A stretch of 64,000 nt of DNA, from contig NZ_AP018738.1 of assembly GCF_000974685.2 (NCBI RefSeq), positions 2,046,001-2,110,000 on the forward strand. The letters run 5' to 3'. Both the position numbers and the translations under genes were made by a program. The notes beneath the pieces were generated by a model. That model was not told where the DNA came from and made no database searches. It saw only the letters and a program-made list of their open reading frames with translations. Shown here in pieces: positions 1 through 9,017 of the stretch. The DNA is from Ferriphaselus amnicola (GTDB lineage Bacteria; Pseudomonadota; Gammaproteobacteria; Burkholderiales; Gallionellaceae). Each line of letters opens with the position of its first letter. Positions within the stretch are counted from its first letter, which is position 1.

Positions 1-95
1 CCAGCAAACAGTGCGCCCGTGGTGAACAGGTTAGGTAATAGATAGATGCTGCGACGACGCAGATCAAGAGGTTTGCGATTACGGAATTGGGTCAT
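1..95 (-). CDS. pssA: CDP-diacylglycerol--serine O-phosphatidyltransferase, N-terminal fragment
   Basis: Only the first 31 codons are present; the gene runs off the left edge. The start ATG is the complement of 93-95 and gives MTQFRNRKPLDLRRR, then SIYLLPNLFTTGALFA. The YLLPNLFT-TGALFAG pattern opens the first membrane segment of betaproteobacterial PssA, which joins CDP-diacylglycerol and serine to make phosphatidylserine in the inner membrane. It follows ilvC on the same strand, and ilvC-pssA(-leuA) is a common betaproteobacterial order. The assignment rests on a short stretch plus context. Confidence 0.8.
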   Translation of the reverse strand, partial: MTQFRNRKPLDLRRRSIYLLPNLFTTGALFA

Positions 96-180
96 GGTCT
101 AAGGCTATCAGTTCTAGCGCAAAACTGCCACAACCGTGACAGCGGCACAGCCCATGAGACGGGCGGTGAAAATACTCGCA

Positions 181-239
181 AAAAAGGAAAAGGGAGAAGA
201 GGAAAGCAGCATCCTGCTCATCCCTCTTCCCCCTTTACC
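181..239 (-). terminator. Imperfect hairpin with T-tract after ilvC
   Basis: Read on the minus strand, a G/A-rich arm (around 215-239) can pair with a C/T-rich arm (around 187-210), with GCAG/CTGC at the tip. The descending arm runs into a T-rich tract at 181-185. This fits a terminator or attenuator between ilvC and pssA. The stem is interrupted, so termination may be partial. Confidence 0.5.
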
Positions 240-250
240 CTTTTCAACGA

Positions 251-1777
<1,527 letters not shown>

Positions 1778-1778
<1 letters not shown>

Positions 1779-3484
1779 TACAGATCCTCCGCCAAAATCA
1801 CTTCGGACAAGCCCTTGCCACCTGGAACCATGGGATAGACGTTCTCGGTCGGGTCAGTCTGAAAGTCGAGGAACACCAGATCGTTCTTACGCGCAAAGGC
1901 TTCCTGCAAAGCTGGACGCACGTCTGACGGCTTCTCGACACGAATACCGATGTGGCCATAAGCCTCGGCCAGCTTGGCGAAATCAGGCAGCGCATCCATG
2001 TAGGACTCGGAATAACGATTGCCGTGGAAGAACTCTTGCCACTGGCGCACCATGCCCAGATAGCGGTTATTCAGCGCGATGATCTTGATCGGCAGACGGA
2101 ACTGCTTGCAGGTTGAAAGCTCCTGAATGTTCATCTGAATACTACCTTCGCCGGTGACACACGCCACTTGTGCGCCGGGATGCGCCAATTGCACGCCCAT
2201 CGCTGCAGGCAAACCAAAGCCCATCGTGCCCAAGCCACCGGAATTGATCCAGCGACGCGGCTGATCGAACTTGTAATATTGCGCTGCCCACATCTGGTGC
2301 TGTCCCACGTCCGAGGTCACGAACGCATCGCCGCCGGTCAGGTCGTACAGCGTTTCGATCACGAACTGCGGTTTGATGACTTCATCCGAGTTGCGATAGA
2401 TCAGCGAATTCTTGCTGCGCCAATCGGCGATCTGCGCCCACCAAGCGGCCAGCGACTGCGCATCAGGCTGCTGGCGCGAGGAATGCAGCACCGCCAGTAA
2501 ATCACCCAACACATGCGCCACATCACCGACGATAGGCACGTCCACTTTCACACGTTTGGAGATTGACGACGGGTCGATATCGATGTGAATGATCTTGCGT
2601 GGATTCTGCGCAAAGTGCGCAACGTTTCCGATCACGCGATCATCGAAGCGCGCACCCACAGCCAGCAGCACATCACAGTTTTGCATCGCCATATTGGCTT
2701 CCAGCGTACCGTGCATACCCAACATGCCGAGCGACTGCTTGTCCGTCGCCGGATAACCACCCAAGCCCATCAAGGTATTGGTCACGGGAAAGCCGAGCAG
2801 ACGCACCAATTCGGTCAGCTGGCTGGCTGCGCTCGACAGCACCACACCACCGCCCGCATAGATCATCGGACGCTTGGCATTCAGCAACAATTGTGCGGCC
2901 TGACGAATCGCGCCGATGTCTCCATGCTGCGAAGGGTTGTAAGAGCGAATATTCACCGAAGTCGGATAGCTGAACTCGACCTTCTGCGCTGACACATCCT
3001 TAGGAATGTCCACCAAGACCGGGCCAGGGCGACCGCTCTTGGCGAGGTAAAACGCTTTTTTGATAGTGGTCGCAATATCCTTGGCATTTTTGACCAAGAA
3101 ATTATGCTTCACGCAAGGACGCGTGATACCAATGGTATCGACCTCCTGAAAAGCATCCTCACCGATGAAGCTGGTCGGCACCTGACCGCTGATAATCACC
3201 AGCGGAATGGAATCCATGTAAGCAGTGGCAATGCCGGTGACGGCATTGGTCGCACCGGGACCGGAGGTCACTAACGCCACACCCACCTTATCGGTGGAGC
3301 GCGCATAGCCGTCAGCCGCATGAATGGCAGCCTGCTCGTGGCGCACCAAAATATGCTTGACCTTATCCTGCTTGTACAGCTCATCATAGATGAACAACAC
3401 CGCTCCGCCGGGGTAGCCGAACAGATATTCGACTCCTTCTTCCTGCAAACAGCGGATGGCTATTTCTGCGCCCGTCATTTCCAT
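1778..3484 (-). CDS. ilvB: Acetolactate synthase, catalytic large subunit
   Basis: Thiamine-diphosphate enzyme that condenses pyruvate with pyruvate or 2-ketobutyrate. The start is set at MEMTGAEIAIRCLQEEGVEY because an AAGG Shine-Dalgarno lies upstream and the product is then 568 residues, normal for the family; a longer in-frame extension to 3748 has no family counterpart. Visible features: the FGYPGGAVLFIYDEL N-terminus with the catalytic Glu region (RHEQAAIHAADGYAR), an FAD-site middle domain, and the C-terminal ThDP motif beginning GEGSIQMNIQEL. First gene of the operon. Confidence 0.96.
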
Positions 3485-3524
3485 ACGTAGTGACCTTAGG
3501 ATGCACCCTATCAAAGAACCGCGC

Positions 3525-3553
3525 AGGGTAATGATTTCAGCCGCTTTGGTCAA
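3525..3553 (-). promoter_or_regulatory. Candidate sigma70 promoter of ilvBHC
   Basis: On the minus strand a TTGACC -35 (3548-3553) is separated by 17 bp from a weak TACCCT -10 (3525-3530), about 40 bp upstream of the ilvB start. Spacing is ideal but the -10 matches only partly. I see no leader peptide or attenuator between it and ilvB. Confidence 0.4.
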
Positions 3554-3601
3554 CCCCTGACGCGGTACGGTCATCCATTTTTCGCTAATTTGTCTGTATT
3601 T

Positions 3602-3610
3602 TGCTAGTAT
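3602..3610 (+). promoter_or_regulatory. Extended -10 element ahead of the ECF sigma gene
   Basis: TGCTAGTAT matches an extended -10 (TGnTATAAT-like). A clear -35 is not visible. Transcription would start near 3616, which lies inside a possible TTG start at 3611 and so favours the downstream CTG start at 3638. Confidence 0.4.
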
Positions 3611-3637
3611 TTGCCCACCCTCAACGGAGTAACTCAA

Positions 3638-4204
3638 CTGGCCACCCACGCCGAACTTTCCGGCTTCCTCGTCGCAACCGAGCGTCGCGCCTACAAGCAC
3701 GCACTCTATGCGGTACGCGACGAACATGCCGCGCTCGACATCGTGCAAGATGCAATGCTCAAACTTGCCGAGAAATATCCTGAGAAACCCGTGGAAGAGC
3801 TGCCGATGCTATTCCACCGCATCCTGCAAAACACCATCCACGACTACTTCCGCCGCCAGAAAGTGCGAGGTTTGTGGACAACGCTGCTGTCAGCACTCTC
3901 ACCTCGGCACGACAACGAAGAAGAGCATGATCCGCTGGAAACCTTGTTGGATGAAACCAAGCAGCACGATGCTCCAGAGACCTCACTTGAGCAAGCACAA
4001 ACCCTGTCCGCCATTGAGGAGGCACTAAAAGATTTGCCCGCGCGTCAACGCGAGGCATTTCTGCTGCGTTACTGGGAAGAGATGGATATTGCGGAAACGG
4101 CAGCGATCATGGGTTGCTCGGAGGGAAGCGTCAAGACTCACTGTTCGCGCGCCACTCACGCCCTCGCGGAATGTCTCAATGCAAAAGGAATCAAGCTACC
4201 ATGA
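3638..4204 (+). CDS. ECF-type RNA polymerase sigma factor
   Basis: A 188-residue sigma70-family protein of the ECF class. Region 2 spans about residues 15-80 (YKHALYAVRDEHAALDIVQD) and region 4 about 125-178 (LPARQREAFLLRYWEEMDI, then GCSEGSVKTHCSRA helix-turn-helix). The start is most likely the CTG at 3638: CGGAG at 3625-3629 lies 8 nt upstream, whereas the alternative TTG at 3611 has no Shine-Dalgarno and may precede the transcription start. Its stop overlaps the next start (ATGA at 4201-4204), coupling it to a DUF3619 protein that may act as its membrane partner. Target promoters are unknown. Confidence 0.88.
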   Translation: MATHAELSGFLVATERRAYKHALYAVRDEHAALDIVQDAMLKLAEKYPEKPVEELPMLFHRILQNTIHDYFRRQKVRGLWTTLLSALSPRHDNEEEHDPLETLLDETKQHDAPETSLEQAQTLSAIEEALKDLPARQREAFLLRYWEEMDIAETAAIMGCSEGSVKTHCSRATHALAECLNAKGIKLP

Positions 4205-4545
4205 ACAACGACTTCAACATTGACTCAGTCAAGCGACTGCTGAACCGCTCACTGACGCAACTGGATCAACCCACGCTAGTCCGACTGAGCGAGGCACGTC
4301 AGCGAGCACTCACCGCTCACACTGAGGATATTCGCATCCCCGTTTTGGCCGAGTCACGCGGCAACACTGCGTCCCACTCTGAACACTCGCATCACCGCTT
4401 ACAGCAGTGGGGATTGATTCTTTTGCTGGCGCTAGGCATGTTCAGCTGCGTCACCTATTGGGAGCAGCTATCCGCGCCCAGCGACGATGAGGTAGATATC
4501 GCCATCCTGATCGATGACTTGCCGGTTGAAATGTACGCAGATTGA
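4201..4545 (+). CDS. DUF3619 family single-span membrane protein, possible anti-sigma factor
   Basis: A 114-residue protein starting at the ATG that overlaps the sigma-factor stop. The N-terminal half (about 1-60) is cytosolic and polar, with an LSEARQRALTA helix. One membrane segment follows near residues 70-88 (WGLILLLALGMFSCVTYW), then a short acidic tail (DDEVDIAILIDDLPVEMYAD). Position directly after an ECF sigma gene, single-pass topology and a cytosolic N-terminal helix are what an anti-sigma factor shows. DUF3619 has no proven function that I can cite, so the role is inference. Confidence 0.75.
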   Translation: MNNDFNIDSVKRLLNRSLTQLDQPTLVRLSEARQRALTAHTEDIRIPVLAESRGNTASHSEHSHHRLQQWGLILLLALGMFSCVTYWEQLSAPSDDEVDIAILIDDLPVEMYAD

Positions 4546-4970
4546 TGCTGTTCTTTACCCGCCTCCACCTCGGTTACGCGACACTCGCAGCCTGCCTGTT
4601 ATCGGCGGGCGTAGAAGCATCGCCGATCCCTTGGGCGAAGCTTACCCCGTTGCAACAGGAAGCGCTCTCTCCGTTAGCCAGTCAATGGAACAATCTGCCA
4701 GATCCATATCAGGCAGATATGCTAAAACTAGCGAACCACTACGATAATCTCACACCAGAACAAAAGACTCGACTGCATAATCGACTATTGGACTGGAGCA
4801 GACTAACCCCACAACAACGTGTGCAAGCGCGCCAAAAATACACCGCCTTCCAGAAAGTTCCACCTGAAAAACGGGAGATGGTGAAGAGTATGGTGAAAGA
4901 GCAGCAAGCCACACGCACGCCGCCTCAGCCCGTCAGCGCGCCTACTCCAGCTACTGCAAAGCAGCCCTAG
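4545..4970 (+). CDS. DUF3106 domain secreted protein
   Basis: A 141-residue exported protein. The start ATG at 4545 overlaps the upstream stop (TGATG). A signal peptide spans about residues 1-25. The mature part has the DUF3106 pattern of LTPLQQEALSPLASQW, then LTPEQKTRL and LTPQQRVQARQKY repeats, resembling periplasmic Spy/CpxP-type helices, and ends in a Pro/Ala/Thr-rich tail. It is the third gene of the sigma/DUF3619 operon, so it may be part of an envelope response; that is inferred from position. Its stop overlaps the lptG stop from the opposite strand by 3 bp. Confidence 0.8.
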   Translation: MLFFTRLHLGYATLAACLLSAGVEASPIPWAKLTPLQQEALSPLASQWNNLPDPYQADMLKLANHYDNLTPEQKTRLHNRLLDWSRLTPQQRVQARQKYTAFQKVPPEKREMVKSMVKEQQATRTPPQPVSAPTPATAKQP

Positions 4971-6043
4971 CGCCTCTCCGTCCACCAGAGCATCGTCGAT
5001 CCTAATACTAGGAATAAGATCGGCATTACCGCCACACTGAGCAGCGCTGGCCAATCGTTGATTGCACCAAGATTACCAAACAATTTACCGACGAAGTGGA
5101 AAGTCAGTCCCAGCACGATACCAGCGAATATCTTGCCGCTCACACCACCAGATCGATTCTGAACAGCGGCAAAAGGAAGTGCCAGTAACAACATCACTGG
5201 CAAAGAAAGTGGATAGGCCAACTTATTCCAGAATGCAACCTCGTAGCGAGCCGTCTTCTGGTGGTTATCCTCAAGATGATTGATGTATTGACGCAAACTC
5301 CAAGCCGACATCTGCTCAGGAACAACCAGCAATACATTCAAAATCCCAGGACCAAGCGAAGACTGCCACTCCATTTCCGGCAAGATACGCGCAGTTGCTC
5401 CATGTCCATCAAACACAGTTTGTGCGACCTGCTCTAACCTCCATCGACCAGCCCGAATGAAAGTCGCTCGTTTCGCCACCGTCATCGTACGCACATGACG
5501 ATCTTCATCAAACTCGTAGATATTCACATTCAGCAATGAGCTATCCGGCAACACATTCTTTACGTTCACGAAGCTGTGCTCGTCTTTCGCCCACACACCG
5601 GAGCGAAACTCTTTCAGCTGCAACTGTGCGTTACTCGCTTTGAGCCGCAAGCTCTGTGCCATCCTTTCACTGGGAGGCGAAACGAATTCACCGCAGAGAA
5701 AACTCAGCAACACCAAGGGAAGTGAAATCACCAACAAAGCGCGCACCATTTGCCCTAACGACGCCCCAGAGCAGCGATAGATCGTCAATTCCGAATGGGC
5801 CGCCATCTGCACCAACGCAAGGATTGAGCCTATCAGCACCGCAACGGGAAACAGCTCGTAAATGTGGCCAGGAACGGTAAGCAAGACATACAACAAAACA
5901 TATCCCAAACCATAATTGCCTTGTCCTAGCGAGTTCAACTCGTAGATCAAATCCAGAAAGGCAAACAGTAGGATAAGTGCGGCGAACACCAATGCGATGC
6001 CCGCGTATATCTCACGCGCCAAATAGCGGGTAAGTAAGTTCAT
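4967..6043 (-). CDS. lptG: LPS export ABC transporter permease LptG
   Basis: Inner-membrane permease of the LptB2FG complex, which extracts lipopolysaccharide and passes it to LptC. 358 residues. Start MNLLTRYLAREIYAGIALVF is set by the ATGA overlap with the lptF stop (6040-6043). Three N-terminal membrane segments include the GHIYELFPVAVLIGSILAL coupling region, followed by a periplasmic beta-jellyroll (about residues 120-250) and three C-terminal segments. LptF is encoded immediately upstream; lptB, lptA and lptC are not in the window. Confidence 0.95.
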   Translation of the reverse strand: MNLLTRYLAREIYAGIALVFAALILLFAFLDLIYELNSLGQGNYGLGYVLLYVLLTVPGHIYELFPVAVLIGSILALVQMAAHSELTIYRCSGASLGQMVRALLVISLPLVLLSFLCGEFVSPPSERMAQSLRLKASNAQLQLKEFRSGVWAKDEHSFVNVKNVLPDSSLLNVNIYEFDEDRHVRTMTVAKRATFIRAGRWRLEQVAQTVFDGHGATARILPEMEWQSSLGPGILNVLLVVPEQMSAWSLRQYINHLEDNHQKTARYEVAFWNKLAYPLSLPVMLLLALPFAAVQNRSGGVSGKIFAGIVLGLTFHFVGKLFGNLGAINDWPALLSVAVMPILFLVLGSTMLWWTERR

Positions 6044-7170
6044 CGCGCCAGCCTTCGCCAAGAAAACACAGCCATCCGCCGATAGAACAGCATCGCCACC
6101 AACAACAGCATCGCCAGATGCAGCAAGCTCAGCCCAGCGATCGGCCCCAACTTCCCCTGCCCCACCCAGGCATTGGTAACGCTGATCATATTGTTGTAGA
6201 GCATATAGATCATGATGGCCATGATCAGATTGAGCGATCGCCCGGCACGCGGATTAACGAAGCTCAAAGGGATTGCCATAACGGCAAGGATCAAGGCGCT
6301 GATAGGCAAACCCAACCGCCACTCCAACTCCGACAAGTGCCAACTCGTCGGCTGCTCAACCAGAGCAAGCGTGGATAAAGCTTTGGGATTCACAAAGGGC
6401 AACTTGGTTTCCACTGCTTCGATACGGACCGCATAGCGAGCGAACTCCACCATCCTGAAATCACTTTGCCCCGGCACTCCCTCATAGCGTGTACCATTGA
6501 GCAGAACCAGAAAGCGATCACCATTGGACGCAGTCTCCTGATAGCCTTCCTTGGCCATCATGACACTATTGATCCCATTTTGATTGGACTGCACGAAGAT
6601 ATTGCCAATGCGTTTTTTATGCACATCGACATCTTCCAGAAAGTACACCCGATCAGCTTGCTTGGACTCGCGGAACATACCTGGCTGAGCGGCCGCGACA
6701 TCATCTCGACTGTCCAAACGACGTTTGTACTCATCCGCTTGCGACAACGCCCAAGGCGAAAACACTAAGCTCATCAAGCCGATCAGCGCAACCACCGGAA
6801 GGGCGAACCCAAGCACTGGCCGAATCCACTGGGTCAATCCCAACCCAGATGAGAACCAAGTCACCATCTCGCTATCGCGGTAACAACGCGTTAACGTGAG
6901 CAACACCGCCAAGAACATACTGACCGAGAGCAATACCGGCAGGTAATTGAGCGCCGAGAATCCCAGCATCACCAACACGCCATCCACCGGCAGCGAACCA
7001 CTCACCGACTCCGTCAGCAGGCGAATCAACTGAGACAGCACGACAAGACTCACGAGCACCGCAAACACCGGCGCACCCGTCGCCATGAACTCACGTTGCA
7101 ATTCGCGTTGAAACAGTCCGCCGCGAACTGTCTTTGACTTTTGAAGAGAAGTTTGCGGATAATCCTGCAT
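6040..7170 (-). CDS. lptF: LPS export ABC transporter permease LptF
   Basis: Partner permease of LptG in lipopolysaccharide export. The family core begins at LFQRELQREFMATGAPVFA, shows DSEMVTWFSSGL in the cytosolic coupling region, a jellyroll domain, and C-terminal segments near ISALILAVMAIPLSFVNPRAG. The start is uncertain. ATG at 7170 gives 376 residues with about 18 residues more than usual and no clear Shine-Dalgarno. A CTG at 7116 would give the usual N-terminus. The 7170 start overlaps the pepA promoter on the other strand. Confidence 0.93.
   Translation of the reverse strand: MQDYPQTSLQKSKTVRGGLFQRELQREFMATGAPVFAVLVSLVVLSQLIRLLTESVSGSLPVDGVLVMLGFSALNYLPVLLSVSMFLAVLLTLTRCYRDSEMVTWFSSGLGLTQWIRPVLGFALPVVALIGLMSLVFSPWALSQADEYKRRLDSRDDVAAAQPGMFRESKQADRVYFLEDVDVHKKRIGNIFVQSNQNGINSVMMAKEGYQETASNGDRFLVLLNGTRYEGVPGQSDFRMVEFARYAVRIEAVETKLPFVNPKALSTLALVEQPTSWHLSELEWRLGLPISALILAVMAIPLSFVNPRAGRSLNLIMAIMIYMLYNNMISVTNAWVGQGKLGPIAGLSLLHLAMLLLVAMLFYRRMAVFSWRRLAR
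7134..7163 (+). promoter_or_regulatory. Sigma70 promoter of pepA
   Basis: TTGACT (-35, 7134-7139), an 18 bp spacer and GATAAT (-10, 7158-7163), 5 of 6 matches in each box. Transcription would begin near 7170, leaving a short leader before the ATG at 7208. It lies within the 5' end of the divergent lptF. Confidence 0.7.
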
Positions 7171-7207
7171 CGGTTGAAAAACCAGTTCAATGAAAAAAGG
7201 AGCGGCA

Positions 7208-8692
7208 ATGGAATTTAGCACAAAACAGCTTAGCCCGGAAAAACAGCCCGGCGGTTGCGTCATCGTTGGCGTATATGAAAACGGAAAGCTGAGCGACGCC
7301 GCCAAGGCACTGGACAAAGCCTCCGATCACGCACTCACCGCGCTGATCACTCGCGGCGATCTCAACGGAAAAGCAGGAGCCACCGTACTATTGCAGCAAC
7401 TAACTGGGGCCGCTGCTGACCGCATCCTGCTGGTTGGCCTAGGCAAGCACAGCGAACTCAACAGCAAGACCGCGCTAGAAGCGATGCGCGCCGCGATGCG
7501 CGCTGTTCTCGCCACCCCGGCGACTGATGCCACGCTATATTGCACCGACTGGGATGTCGCCGGACGCGACGCCGCTTGGCTGGCTGCACAAGCTGTTTTG
7601 GCCGCGAGCGATGTCAGCTACCGCAGCGACAGCCTAAAGAGCAAACCCGCCGAAGCCGCCAAGCTCAGCAGCCTGACTCTCGCCAGCACTGGCAAGATCA
7701 GTGGCAAACTGGAAACCGCCGTCGCCCAAGCCCAAGCGACCGCGAACGGTATCGCGCTGGCCAAGACGTTGGGCAACCTGCCCGGCAACATCTGCACGCC
7801 GACCTATCTTGCCGAACAAGCGCTAGAGATGGGAAAACAGCACAAGCTAAAAGTCACCGTACTGGAACGCGCCGACATGGAAGCACTCGGCATGGGCTCA
7901 TTCCTGTCCGTCACGCTCGGCAGCGCACAGCCGCCTAAGCTCATCAGCTTGGAATACCACGGCGGCGACAAGAAGCAAAAGCCGGTGGTCTTGGTCGGCA
8001 AAGGCATCACCTTCGACACGGGCGGCATCTCGCTAAAACCCGCAGCAGACATGGACGAGATGAAATACGACATGTGCGGCGCAGCCAGCGTGCTCGGCAC
8101 GATTCAGGCCATCGCCGAGATGAAGCTGCCGCTCAACGTTGTCGGTGTCATTCCCACCTGCGAAAACATGCCTAGCAGCACAGCCACCAAGCCTGGCGAC
8201 ATCGTCACCAGCATGTCTGGACAGACCATCGAGGTCCTCAACACCGACGCCGAAGGCCGACTCATCCTGTGCGACGCGCTCACCTACGCCGCCAAATTCA
8301 AACCCGAGTGCGTGGTGGACATCGCGACACTGACAGGCGCTTGTGTCATCGCGCTCGGCCACGTAGTCAGTGGGCTGCTAAGCAATCAGGACGACCTCGC
8401 CCAAGAACTGCTGGATGCGGGCGAGCAAAGCTGGGATCGCGCATGGCGCTTGCCTTTGTACGACGACTACCAAGCCCAGATCGACTCCAATTTTGCCGAT
8501 ATGCAAAACATCGGCGGTCGCGCAGGTGGCACCATCACAGCGGCATGTTTCCTCGCGCGCTTCACCAAGGACTACCGCTGGGCACACTTGGACATTGCGG
8601 GTACCGCCAACAAATCCGGCAAGGAAAAGGGCGGCACGGGTCGTCCGGTCGGCTTGCTGACGCAATTCCTAGTGAATCGCGCCGGAAAGTAA
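7208..8692 (+). CDS. pepA: Leucyl (cytosol) aminopeptidase
   Basis: M17 metallopeptidase that removes N-terminal residues from peptides; hexameric and cytosolic, and in some bacteria also a DNA-binding protein. 494 residues. The start MEFSTKQLSPEKQPGG follows AAGGAG with 6 nt spacing; an earlier ATG at 7190 lies upstream of that site. The catalytic domain shows VGKGITFDTGGISLKP, with its Lys and Asp ligands, and the M17 signature NTDAEGRL at about residues 345-352. Divergent from lptF, a common proteobacterial arrangement. Confidence 0.96.
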   Translation: MEFSTKQLSPEKQPGGCVIVGVYENGKLSDAAKALDKASDHALTALITRGDLNGKAGATVLLQQLTGAAADRILLVGLGKHSELNSKTALEAMRAAMRAVLATPATDATLYCTDWDVAGRDAAWLAAQAVLAASDVSYRSDSLKSKPAEAAKLSSLTLASTGKISGKLETAVAQAQATANGIALAKTLGNLPGNICTPTYLAEQALEMGKQHKLKVTVLERADMEALGMGSFLSVTLGSAQPPKLISLEYHGGDKKQKPVVLVGKGITFDTGGISLKPAADMDEMKYDMCGAASVLGTIQAIAEMKLPLNVVGVIPTCENMPSSTATKPGDIVTSMSGQTIEVLNTDAEGRLILCDALTYAAKFKPECVVDIATLTGACVIALGHVVSGLLSNQDDLAQELLDAGEQSWDRAWRLPLYDDYQAQIDSNFADMQNIGGRAGGTITAACFLARFTKDYRWAHLDIAGTANKSGKEKGGTGRPVGLLTQFLVNRAGK

Positions 8693-8810
8693 TCGCCAGA
8701 TCAGCGCGGGCTCATGGAGCGTCACAGGCCACGATCCCGCGCAGCTACTGCACAAACCGTTAGCAAGTTATGTTGTAATACGGCTACTGCGTTGATTCGG
8801 GGAGTGGAAT

Positions 8811-8999
8811 ATGACGAAACACAACTACATCGGGTTCGACAAGGTCGTGCATGATGCGCTGGTCAGTGCTCGTGGCAAAAATCACCCTTCCGCTCGGGAC
8901 GAGAAGATCAAAATGCTTGAAAAGAAACTGGATACCGCGATTCTGAGCCAGTCAGAAATCGCTGATATTCAGAAGCAGTTGAAGGAACTCAAGAAATAA
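8811..8999 (+). CDS. Small conserved-looking protein of unknown function
   Basis: A 62-residue polar protein with a good Shine-Dalgarno (GGGGAG, 7 nt before ATG). The N-terminus is MTKHNYIGFDKVVHDALVSA. The rest is Lys/Glu-rich and predicted helical (EKIKMLEKKLDTAILSQSEI, ending QLKELKK), with a possible short coiled coil. There is no signal peptide or membrane segment. It sits between pepA and the convergent smc. I do not recognise a family; codon usage and the ribosome binding site support it being real. Confidence 0.6.
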   Translation: MTKHNYIGFDKVVHDALVSARGKNHPSARDEKIKMLEKKLDTAILSQSEIADIQKQLKELKK

Positions 9000-9017
9000 A
9001 CACCTACGCAGTGAAGC

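Noticed and set aside
3485-3748. N-terminal extension of IlvB
   Set aside because: Upstream in-frame codons overlap the promoter and the divergent sigma gene; MEMTGAEI matches the normal family start.
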